Positions 1-5,686 of a stretch of DNA of 5,686 bases are shown here, in pieces; position 1 is the stretch's first letter, and the number at the start of each line of letters is the position of its first letter. The stretch spans positions 1-5,686 of the forward strand of contig WGAA01000211.1 in assembly GCA_015489285.1 (NCBI GenBank). Direction: 5' to 3'. The DNA is from Anaerolineae bacterium (lineage in GTDB: Bacteria; Chloroflexota; Anaerolineae; JAADDB01). The position numbers and the translations under genes were made by a program. Below the pieces are notes generated by a model. That model saw only the letters and a list, made by a program, of their open reading frames with translations. It made no database searches and was not told the DNA's origin.

Positions 1-1761
1 CCCTATCCCGCCCTGGAATACCCCTTCCAGATTCCCCACCCCGCGGAACACCCCCAGGTCGTCGTCGCCCTCGACCTCGTCGCCTACAAAGGGGCCTCCC
101 ATGACCTCATCTTCCACCTGAACGGCGCGCCTGCGGGAGAACTGCACAGCAGCTGGACGGGACTGCGCACCGTCACCTTCTCTCTGCCGGAAGGCCTGGT
201 CCGGGAAGGGCGCAACGTGCTCACCATCCAGAGTGCGGACCGGGGGGCCACGCCCGACGGCGTGTACGTGGACGCCATCACCGTCCACTACCGTCGCCGA
301 CTGGACGCGCCCGAAGGTCTCCTCACCTTCACCGGCGAAGCGGGCGACCACACCTACCGGGTCGAGCACCTCCCGCCGGGGGACGCCTTTGTCCTCGACA
401 TCACCCGTCCCTACCACCCCCGCCTCATCTGGGGGACGGCCGCGTTCGAGCGGTATGAGGGGGAGAACCACACCCTGACCTTCCGCACCGCGCCCACCGC
501 GCCCCCCACCTACCTCGTCCAATCGCAGACGGCCTTTCGGCACCCCACCCTGGTGCGCAACCTCCCCTCGGACCTCCACCATGCGTCCCGGGGGGCGGAT
601 GTCATCGTCATCGCGCCCCGAAGATGGCACAAACAACTCACACCCTGGGTCACCTGGCAGCGGGAGCAAGGGCACGCAATGCGCGTCGTCGCCCTGGAGG
701 ACGTGTACGACGAATTCGCCTACGGCCGGCCCGAACCGGAAGCCATCCGTCGATTCCTGCGCCACGCGTACGCGGCCTGGCCCGAACCCCTCCCCCGCTA
801 CGCGCTCCTCGTCGGTGACGGCTCTTACGACTTCAAGGATCACCTGGGCTTTCACCCGGCCAACATCCTTCCCCCCTACCTGGCTCCTGTGGACCCCTGG
901 TTGGGGGAGACCGCGGCCGACAGCCTGTACGGCGAAGTGGACGGGGACAACCGCCTCCCCGACATCACCGTGGGGCGGTGGCCCGTGCGTGACGAGGAGC
1001 AGCTGCGGAACCTCATTGCCAAGACCCTGTATTACGAACGGGATATGCCCCTGGCCCTCTGGCAGCGGCGTCTGGCTTTTATCACGGACAACTACTACAG
1101 CCCTCGGGGGGAGGCGGACAGCGCGGGCAACTTCCCCGCGGAGGCCGAATTCACCCTGGAAGAACAGCGCACCCTGGCCTTCCGCCCGCGGCGGATTTAC
1201 TACACCCCCTGGCCTCCCGCGCAAGAGCGCTTCCACGGCTTCACCGACGTCGAGAGCATGCGACAAAACATCATCTTGACATGGAACGAAGGAGCGGGTA
1301 TAATAACTTGGATAGGCCATGCATCATACGAACAGTGGGGAGCAGAAAATTTCTTCCACGCGCGCCATCTGGAAGCATTGCAAAACGCCCAACGCTTTCC
1401 CTTTCTGCTGAGCTTGACATGTTTCACCGGCTACTATCATCACCCCGAATACCCGAGCTTGGACGAGGTTCTACTCACAAAGGGGGATGGCGGAAGTATC
1501 GCATCCTGGTCCCCCACGGGATTAGCCGTCGGTTACGGACACCACTACCTGCAAGAGGGATTCTACGCGACCCTTTTCCAGGGTGAACGTCAAATAAGTA
1601 GACTCATCTTGAGCGCACAACTCAACTTACTGGCCAAGGCGGAAGTCTACGCGTTCCAGCCACAGGCGTATGTCATTCTGGGCGATCCGCTGCTCACGTT
1701 GAAACTCGGTCCCACCTTTTACACAAGAGCGTTTCCCATTATGGGTCTTTCTGCTCGATAA
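1..1761 (+). CDS. Peptidase family C25 (gingipain-like) cysteine protease, 5' end outside window
   Basis: The frame is open from base 1 to the TAA at 1759-1761, giving 586 visible codons; the true start lies upstream, and the GTG at 217 is internal. Visible residues 1 to about 190 form a beta-rich module, probably the sandwich that often precedes C25 domains. Residues about 199-570 are the C25 catalytic domain: ADVIVIAP at 199, a YGRPEPEAIR motif at 241 (usual family form YG.P.PEAIR), VGDGSYDF at 271-278, GRWPV at 325-329, catalytic His440 in WIGHAS, catalytic Cys474 in LSLTCFTGYY, and GDPLLTL at 561-567. The His-Cys spacing of 34 is close to that in gingipains. The family consists of caspase-fold endopeptidases that are usually exported. 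The protein ends about 20 residues after the domain, with no C-terminal sorting domain or membrane segment. The signal peptide, if any, is off-window. Codon use and GC change sharply at about codon 421, just before the dyad. Specificity cannot be read from the sequence. Family call is firm; substrate is unknown. Confidence 0.93.
   Translation, partial: PYPALEYPFQIPHPAEHPQVVVALDLVAYKGASHDLIFHLNGAPAGELHSSWTGLRTVTFSLPEGLVREGRNVLTIQSADRGATPDGVYVDAITVHYRRRLDAPEGLLTFTGEAGDHTYRVEHLPPGDAFVLDITRPYHPRLIWGTAAFERYEGENHTLTFRTAPTAPPTYLVQSQTAFRHPTLVRNLPSDLHHASRGADVIVIAPRRWHKQLTPWVTWQREQGHAMRVVALEDVYDEFAYGRPEPEAIRRFLRHAYAAWPEPLPRYALLVGDGSYDFKDHLGFHPANILPPYLAPVDPWLGETAADSLYGEVDGDNRLPDITVGRWPVRDEEQLRNLIAKTLYYERDMPLALWQRRLAFITDNYYSPRGEADSAGNFPAEAEFTLEEQRTLAFRPRRIYYTPWPPAQERFHGFTDVESMRQNIILTWNEGAGIITWIGHASYEQWGAENFFHARHLEALQNAQRFPFLLSLTCFTGYYHHPEYPSLDEVLLTKGDGGSIASWSPTGLAVGYGHHYLQEGFYATLFQGERQISRLILSAQLNLLAKAEVYAFQPQAYVILGDPLLTLKLGPTFYTRAFPIMGLSAR
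1276..1304 (+). promoter_or_regulatory. Perfect consensus sigma-70-type promoter inside the C25 gene
   Basis: TTGACA lies at 1276-1281 and TATAAT at 1299-1304, separated by exactly 17 bases (1282-1298). All twelve consensus positions and the optimal spacer match. There is no extended -10 TG. The expected transcription start is about 1311-1313, which would give a transcript covering the last 150 codons of the peptidase gene and then the surface-protein gene from 1858 (leader about 545 bases). The motif is written with the codons TTG ACA and ATA ATA, which are rare elsewhere in the window. The sequence match is certain; use in the cell is inferred. Confidence 0.6.
1414..1440 (+). promoter_or_regulatory. 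Possible second, weaker promoter-like pair
   Basis: A second perfect -35 hexamer TTGACA lies at 1414-1419, followed by TATCAT (5 of 6 to the -10 consensus) at 1435-1440 after only 15 bases. The short spacer makes it a poor promoter. The hexamer overlaps the Leu-Thr codons just before catalytic Cys474, so it may be a coding coincidence within the low-GC segment. Confidence 0.15.
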
Positions 1762-1857
1762 AGCGGCGGGCACAGAAAATCCCTACCGACCCATTTACGG
1801 GAAATCAGTATCCTTCCGCCCGCAAATGTCGGTGAACAGAGGTAAAGGAGGCAAATT
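1762..1857 (+). other. Intergenic gap between the two genes
   Basis: These 96 bases hold the ribosome binding site of the downstream gene at their 3' end. I see no convincing -35/-10 pair and no hairpin followed by a T-run, so read-through from the peptidase gene, or from the promoter inside it, is likely. The same orientation and short gap fit an operon. Confidence 0.6.
1844..1851 (+). promoter_or_regulatory. Strong Shine-Dalgarno site of the surface-protein gene
   Basis: AAAGGAGG is followed six bases later by the ATG at 1858. It contains the full AAGGAGG anti-16S complement at good spacing and fixes the start, which leads straight into a classical signal peptide. Confidence 0.9.
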
Positions 1858-1947
1858 ATGCACGTTCGACGGTTGTGGACGCGAACCCTCGTCCTCGCCC
1901 TGGGGCTCGTCCTGCTCCTGGGCCTCTTCGTCCCCGCAGTACGAGCG
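1858..1947 (+). other. Sec-type signal peptide coding segment
   Basis: Residues 1-30 show a basic n-region (MHVRRLWTR), a long Leu/Val-rich h-region (about residues 10-25) and a c-region PAVRA ending before DT. This fits signal peptidase I cleavage after Ala30 (AXA-type, V-R-A). There is no lipobox cysteine and no twin-arginine consensus, since RR is followed by LWT rather than the S-R-R-x-F-L-K pattern. The protein is predicted to be exported unfolded. Confidence 0.88.
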
Positions 1948-4900
1948 GACACGCCCGAGTTCCCCATATTCGACGGGTATCCGAAGAAGGGATGCTACGG
2001 ATATGTCGTCGCGGGAACGGGCATGTGGGACGGACGGGGGAACATCACCCTGGAGGTACCGGGGCCGGTCGTCGACGCCTGGCTCATCTGGGAAGGCGTC
2101 AACGACGTGGACGACCCCGGCAACCCCGACACGACCACCCTCATCGTCAACGGTCAAACCATCGTCGGCCACATGACCGACCACACCCGCTACTCCACCA
2201 TCCACGCGGACTGGTACCAGTGGGTGGCGGACGTTGGACCTTCCGGCTACAACATCGTTCAGGAGGGGACGAACACCTTCGCGGTAAGCGAATGGTGGCC
2301 CCTGGCCACGTACCGGGACGGGTCCGGGTCGCCCGACCCCCGGCGTAACGGCGTCTCCCTCATGGTCATCTACGACCGTTCCCCCTGTAACGACCCGGTG
2401 GAAATCGTCCCCTTCTACGGCAGCGACTACGTGTGGTGGAAGGGTGATCCCAGCTTCGACGGGGGACCCCTCTCCATGAACCATGTCTTCTCCTTCGACG
2501 CGGCCCCCATGGACCGCCAGGCGCACCTCCTCATCAACTTTGCCGGCGTAGATCACCTGGCCACCCTGGCCGGCGTCTGCCGTGACACGGCCGTGTGGGC
2601 CGCGGTCGGCTCGGGCACCCCTCCCGACGCGGTGGCCGAGACGGGATACCCCGGCACCCACGGGGTCAACGGCGGTGTCCTGGCCGCCAAGAACGTCTTC
2701 AACGCCAGCCCCCCCTGTCAACAACGCATCGCGGATCCCGTCGTGGACTTCAGCGGGGGCTATGTGGCCCCTGAGTGGTCCATCACGGACCTGACCTTCC
2801 AGATCCCCGCGGGGGATGAGTGGATCGCGGTCCAGATCGAATCCGTCTCCCCCATGAACCCCAACGCGGGGCCCAGCGGGGAATCGGGGGCCTGGACGGG
2901 GGGCATCCTCACCATCCCGCTCCCCCCGCCGGAACTGAGCATCACCAAGAGCGACGGTCGGACCACCGCGGAACCCGGTGATGTTCTCACCTACACCCTC
3001 CACTACGAGAACACCGGCCGGGGCCCCGCCTACGACGTCCTCATCACCGACACCCTGCCCCCGGACTACGTCTCTTACCTCTCCTGCGCCACCGCGGTCG
3101 GCTCCTGCAGCGCCACGGACGGCCAGGTCGTCTTCTCCCTGGGCACGGTGGACCCGGGCGCGTCGGGTGACGTGACCGTGGTCGTGCGCCTGGACGATGC
3201 CTTCCCCGTGGGCACGACCCGGCTGACGAACCGGGCCGTCATCAGCACGAGCATGCCCGGCGACGATCCCGGAAACAACACGGCCGAGGATGTGACCACG
3301 GTCAGCGCCCATGCCTCCCTCCAGATCACCAAAGCGGACACACCGGACCCGGTGGAGGCCGGCGCGCTTCTCACCTACACCCTCTCCTGGGAGATCGTGG
3401 GCAACGCCTTCGTCAACGATACGACCATCACCGACGCGCTCCCGGCCGAGGTGACCTTCGTCTCCGCCTCCGGAGGCGGCACCTACAACGCGGACCGGCA
3501 CTGTGTGCGCTGGAACCTGGGCACCCGCACTCCCGGCAGCCAGGAGGACCTCACCCTGGTCGTGCGGGTGAAGGAACGGCTCCTGACCGACACCACCTTC
3601 ACCAACCGGGCCTACCTCAGCGTCAGCGACCCGGGCGTCTCCCCCGCAGAAGCGGAAGAGCCCACCACGGTCCACAGCTCCTATCTCCCCGGCTCCATCG
3701 GGGATACGGTCTGGCATGACGTGAACGGCAACGGCGTGCGGGATGTGGGTGAACCGGGCATCGGCAACGTGACCGTCGACCTCTACGTGGACGGGAACGA
3801 CAACGGGAGCATCGACGCAGGGGATACCTTCGTCGCCCGCGCGGTGACCGACGAGAACGGCCACTACCTCTTCCAGAATCTCATCACCGACCATTACCTG
3901 GTCACCGTGAGCGATGCCAACGGCGCCCTCGCGGGGATGACGAAGACGAGCGGCACCGTGGGCGTCAACGACAACAGCCAACCCGATCCCTACGCCATCA
4001 CCCTGGGGAACGGGGAGACCAACCTCACCGCGGACTTCGGCTACACGGCCGGAGGCACGGGAGGCGGCGCCGCGGTCACCATCGGTGACCTGGTCTGGCG
4101 GGACACGAACGGCAACGCGGTTTTCGAGCCCGACCAGGGTGAAGTGGGCATCCGGGGGGTCACCCTGCGCCTCTACCGCGACCTGAACGGCAACGGGACC
4201 ATCGACGCGTCCGACGCGGCCTTCGGCACGGTCACGACCGACGCGGAGGGCCACTATTACTTCCGCGATCTCCCGCCCGCCCGCTACATCGTGGACGTGA
4301 CCGACGAGAACCGCGTCCTCACCTTCTACGAGCTGACCACGGGCAACGATCCCGCGGCGGTCGACGTCTCCGACGGGCACGATAACCTGGATGTGGACTT
4401 CGGTTACCGGCCGCCCGCGGGCACGGCCGCCATCGGCGATACGGTGTTCTACGACCGGAACGATGACGGCGTCCAGCAGGGCGATGAGCCCGGCCTGGCC
4501 GACGTGGAAGTCCTCCTCTACACCCCCGGTCCCGACGGCGAGTGCAACACCGCGGACGATGTCCTGCAAGCCCGCACGTGGACCGATAGGGACGGCCATT
4601 ATCGCTTCGACGGGCTGCCCGCCGGGGTGTACTGTGTGAAGGTGGTCGAGAGCACCCTGCCCAACAGCGCCCTCACCCTGGGCTCCCACTTCACCAACCC
4701 CCACGGCCCCGTCAACCTGGCCGCGGGGTCCGAGTACCTGGACGCGGACTTCGGCTTCACGGCCGCGGAAATCCGCGGTACGGTCTTCGAGGACGCGAAC
4801 GGGAACGGCGTTCAGGAGACGGGCGAGGAGGGCATCTCGGGCGCCAGCGTGTGTCTCTACACCGCGGGCAGCACGACCCCGCTCCGGTGCGTGGACACGG

Positions 4901-5686
4901 ACGCGGACGGTCATTACGCCTTCCCCATGCTCGCTCCCGGTGACTACACCGTTCAGCTCGTGAGCTGGCCTCGAGGGTACGAGCCGACCACGCCCGAGCA
5001 GGTCAACGTGACCGCGCCGGCCGGCGGCATCGGGCGTGCCGACTTCGGTCTGGCCCGTCCGGCCTTCCGCCTGAGCAAGGCCTTCGACGTGCCCGTGGGG
5101 ACCCCGGTCAAGGTGGAGGTCGGCGATGTCGTCACCTTCACCATCCGGGTGGAGAACACGGGTGGGGTTCCCCTCGCCCTCATCCCCCTGGAGGACACGT
5201 TCGACCCGACGTATCTCCGCTTCCTCCGGGCCGACCCCGCCGCGGATGCGACCGGCGCCGGGACCCTCTCCTGGAACGACCTGACGGGCAGCGGATCCCT
5301 GGCGCCCGGCCAGTCCATCACCGTGCGGGTGGTCTTCGAGGCCCTGGCGGAGACGGATAACACGACGAACACGGCCACGGTCAGCGGAGCCCGCTCCGCG
5401 GGCGGCCAGACGTTGCCGGACCAGTCCGACGCGGTGAGCTTCAGCATCCAGGCGCCCACCGCGGTCACCATGGCCGACATCCTGGCCGAGTTCGACGAGT
5501 CCGGCGCGGTCATCCTCACCTGGGTGACCACGGCCGAGTTCGACAACTGGGGCTTCAACGTCTACCGCGCGGAGGTGAACGACCCGGCGCAAGCCGTGCG
5601 CATCAACGACACCCTCATCCCCGGTCGAGGGCAATCGGTCATCGGCGCCACCTATCACTTCGTCGACGAGAACGTGGAACCGGGTA
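1858..5686 (+). CDS. Secreted multidomain DUF11 / SdrD_B-like surface protein, 3' end outside window
   Basis: The frame is open from the ATG at 1858 to the window end (1276 complete codons) with no stop. A signal peptide spans residues 1-30. Residues about 31-355 are a Trp- and Gly-rich beta domain that I cannot name with confidence; it resembles modules such as DUF3344 that sit ahead of DUF11 arrays. DUF11 domains follow at about 359-483 and 486-606 (motifs ITKSDG, GDVLTYTL, YENTG, ITDTLP). Four SdrD_B-like domains span about 613-1066, each with an acidic DxNxxG-type loop, a DGHY-like turn and a closing DFG(Y/F/L). A third DUF11 follows at about 1069-1198, then a fibronectin-III-like module with ILTW and GFNVYR from about 1202. 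The family forms extracellular stalks and adhesins; Ca binding by SdrD_B domains is known, and here it is inferred from the acidic loops. Cys pairs 410/417, 896/926 and 999/1011 could form disulfides. No anchor is visible; the C-terminus is missing. No enzymatic motif is seen. It follows the C25 gene by 96 bases. Confidence 0.93.
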   Translation, partial: MHVRRLWTRTLVLALGLVLLLGLFVPAVRADTPEFPIFDGYPKKGCYGYVVAGTGMWDGRGNITLEVPGPVVDAWLIWEGVNDVDDPGNPDTTTLIVNGQTIVGHMTDHTRYSTIHADWYQWVADVGPSGYNIVQEGTNTFAVSEWWPLATYRDGSGSPDPRRNGVSLMVIYDRSPCNDPVEIVPFYGSDYVWWKGDPSFDGGPLSMNHVFSFDAAPMDRQAHLLINFAGVDHLATLAGVCRDTAVWAAVGSGTPPDAVAETGYPGTHGVNGGVLAAKNVFNASPPCQQRIADPVVDFSGGYVAPEWSITDLTFQIPAGDEWIAVQIESVSPMNPNAGPSGESGAWTGGILTIPLPPPELSITKSDGRTTAEPGDVLTYTLHYENTGRGPAYDVLITDTLPPDYVSYLSCATAVGSCSATDGQVVFSLGTVDPGASGDVTVVVRLDDAFPVGTTRLTNRAVISTSMPGDDPGNNTAEDVTTVSAHASLQITKADTPDPVEAGALLTYTLSWEIVGNAFVNDTTITDALPAEVTFVSASGGGTYNADRHCVRWNLGTRTPGSQEDLTLVVRVKERLLTDTTFTNRAYLSVSDPGVSPAEAEEPTTVHSSYLPGSIGDTVWHDVNGNGVRDVGEPGIGNVTVDLYVDGNDNGSIDAGDTFVARAVTDENGHYLFQNLITDHYLVTVSDANGALAGMTKTSGTVGVNDNSQPDPYAITLGNGETNLTADFGYTAGGTGGGAAVTIGDLVWRDTNGNAVFEPDQGEVGIRGVTLRLYRDLNGNGTIDASDAAFGTVTTDAEGHYYFRDLPPARYIVDVTDENRVLTFYELTTGNDPAAVDVSDGHDNLDVDFGYRPPAGTAAIGDTVFYDRNDDGVQQGDEPGLADVEVLLYTPGPDGECNTADDVLQARTWTDRDGHYRFDGLPAGVYCVKVVESTLPNSALTLGSHFTNPHGPVNLAAGSEYLDADFGFTAAEIRGTVFEDANGNGVQETGEEGISGASVCLYTAGSTTPLRCVDTDADGHYAFPMLAPGDYTVQLVSWPRGYEPTTPEQVNVTAPAGGIGRADFGLARPAFRLSKAFDVPVGTPVKVEVGDVVTFTIRVENTGGVPLALIPLEDTFDPTYLRFLRADPAADATGAGTLSWNDLTGSGSLAPGQSITVRVVFEALAETDNTTNTATVSGARSAGGQTLPDQSDAVSFSIQAPTAVTMADILAEFDESGAVILTWVTTAEFDNWGFNVYRAEVNDPAQAVRINDTLIPGRGQSVIGATYHFVDENVEPG
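2932..3675 (+). repeat. Tandem pair of DUF11 domains
   Basis: Residues 359-483 and 486-606 align as two copies of one fold. Each begins (S/Q)ITK.D, continues with a GD/GA.LTYTL strand, an ITD.LP loop, a LGT centre and an L.NRA strand, and closes with DPG followed by TTV. The copies are clearly divergent at DNA level, so they are old domain duplications rather than a recent tandem repeat. DUF11 domains are Ig-like beta sandwiches common in bacterial surface proteins. Confidence 0.85.
3694..5055 (+). repeat. Four SdrD_B-like (Ca-binding) domain repeats
   Basis: Approximate units are 3694-4050, 4078-4410, 4426-4764 and 4765-5055 (residues 613-731, 741-851, 857-969, 970-1066). Units open with IGDTVWHD, IGDLVWRD, IGDTVFYD and IRGTVFED. 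Each is followed by an acidic Asn/Gly loop (DVNGNGVRD in unit 1, DANGNGVQE in unit 4), a central D.(D/E/N)GHY.F motif and a terminal DFG(Y/F/L). Units 1 and 2 carry an extra EF-hand-like 12-residue loop at residues 645-656 and 775-786 (D.N.NG.ID..D). Unit 4 is shortest and approaches the carboxypeptidase-regulatory-like type. Unit boundaries are estimated by eye. Confidence 0.85.
5062..5451 (+). other. Third DUF11 domain, separated from the first two
   Basis: Residues about 1069-1198 show FRLSKAFD, GDVVTFTIRVENTG, LEDTFDP, LSWNDL, LAPGQSITV and NTATVSG in DUF11 order. It lies C-terminal to the SdrD_B-like block, so the stalk reads DUF11-DUF11-SdrD_B x4-DUF11. Confidence 0.8.
5461..5686 (+). 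other. Start of fibronectin-III-like C-terminal module, truncated by window
   Basis: Residues from 1202 include VILTWVTTAEFDNWGFNVYR and later GATYHFVDENVEPG. This pattern (TW.T..E.DN.GFN.YR, then Y.F.DE...PG) is typical of a short beta module that tends to lie near the C-terminus of large secreted proteins in these bacteria. The coding sequence is cut at 5686. From the usual position of this module I infer that the gene may end soon after the window. Confidence 0.6.

Larger units (their letters stand above)
1261..1860. other. Low-GC segment with altered codon use
   Basis: By hand count, GC is about 52% over these 600 bases (43-62% per 60-base line), against about 67-72% in the lines just upstream (901-1020, 1201-1260) and 68% in 1861-1920. 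The left edge is sharp, near 1261, inside the C25 gene. The right edge coincides with the ATG of the next gene. In frame, the segment contains four ATA codons, six TTG, two TTA and one CTA; the 420 codons upstream contain no ATA and I saw one TTG. The frame is intact and the conserved C25 motifs lie inside it, so it is functional coding sequence of different composition, not noise. Confidence 0.8.

Noticed and set aside
581..1279. Forward 232-codon frame within the peptidase gene
   Set aside because: It is out of frame with a C25 domain bearing all family motifs; its composition (Pro/Thr/Ser/Arg) is typical of a high-GC shadow frame.
217..1761. Peptidase start at the GTG at 217
   Set aside because: The same frame is open and clearly coding back to base 1, and the beta-rich module is already under way before 217.
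1741..1794. 7-base inverted repeat ATGGGTC / GACCCAT around the peptidase stop codon, considered as a terminator
   Set aside because: The loop is 40 bases and no T-run follows. A 6-base GCGGGC/GCCCGC pair (1766-1771, 1818-1823) has a 46-base loop and also no T-run.
1826..2176. Forward 116-codon frame starting at the ATG at 1826
   Set aside because: It has no ribosome binding site, and overlaps the well-supported gene at 1858 in another frame with an Arg/Ser/Pro-rich shadow translation.
4953..5558. Minus-strand 201-codon frame
   Set aside because: It lies opposite conserved SdrD_B/DUF11 coding sequence, lacks a ribosome binding site, and shows no recognisable domain.
1795..5658. Minus-strand open frame of 1287 codons opposite the surface-protein gene
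   Set aside because: It is codon-aligned with the sense frame, so its stops would require sense TTA, CTA or TCA codons, which this G/C-ending gene does not use. Its translation is low-complexity (Gly/Val/Arg/Asp rich), and it has no plausible domain. It is a shadow of codon bias.

Overview
The window holds two same-strand protein-coding genes, both cut by the window edges, and no RNA gene, mobile element or CRISPR array that I can support. GC is high over most of it (about 65-70% in the lines I counted) with strongly G/C-ending codons. The pairing of a gingipain-type C25 cysteine peptidase with a large secreted protein built from DUF11 and SdrD_B-like modules is common in Chloroflexota such as Anaerolineae and relatives. 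I therefore suggest a high-GC Chloroflexota bacterium, as an inference from protein style only; no taxonomic marker is present.

Layout. Positions 1-1761 are the 3' part (586 codons visible) of a peptidase family C25 protein: a beta-rich N-terminal module followed by a complete-looking caspase-like catalytic domain with the His/Cys dyad in place. A 96-base gap (1762-1857) ends in a strong Shine-Dalgarno sequence. From 1858 to the window end runs an open frame of at least 1276 codons. It encodes a Sec signal peptide, an N-terminal beta-rich domain of unknown function, two DUF11 domains, four SdrD_B-like repeats with acidic Ca-binding-type loops, a third DUF11 domain, and the start of a fibronectin-III-like C-terminal module. 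It is best read as an exported, calcium-stiffened cell-surface or adhesin-like stalk protein. The gene order allows, but does not prove, a functional link in which the C25 protease processes surface or secreted proteins.

The most unusual feature is at DNA level. Between about 1261 and 1860 GC falls abruptly to about 52% and codon use changes (ATA, TTG, TTA and CTA appear), exactly over the catalytic His/Cys segment of the peptidase and the intergenic gap. At the left edge of this segment, inside the peptidase coding sequence, lies a perfect consensus sigma-70-type promoter: TTGACA, a 17-base spacer, then TATAAT. It points toward the downstream surface-protein gene. It may be a genuine internal promoter giving that gene its own expression, or a by-product of a recombined lower-GC segment.
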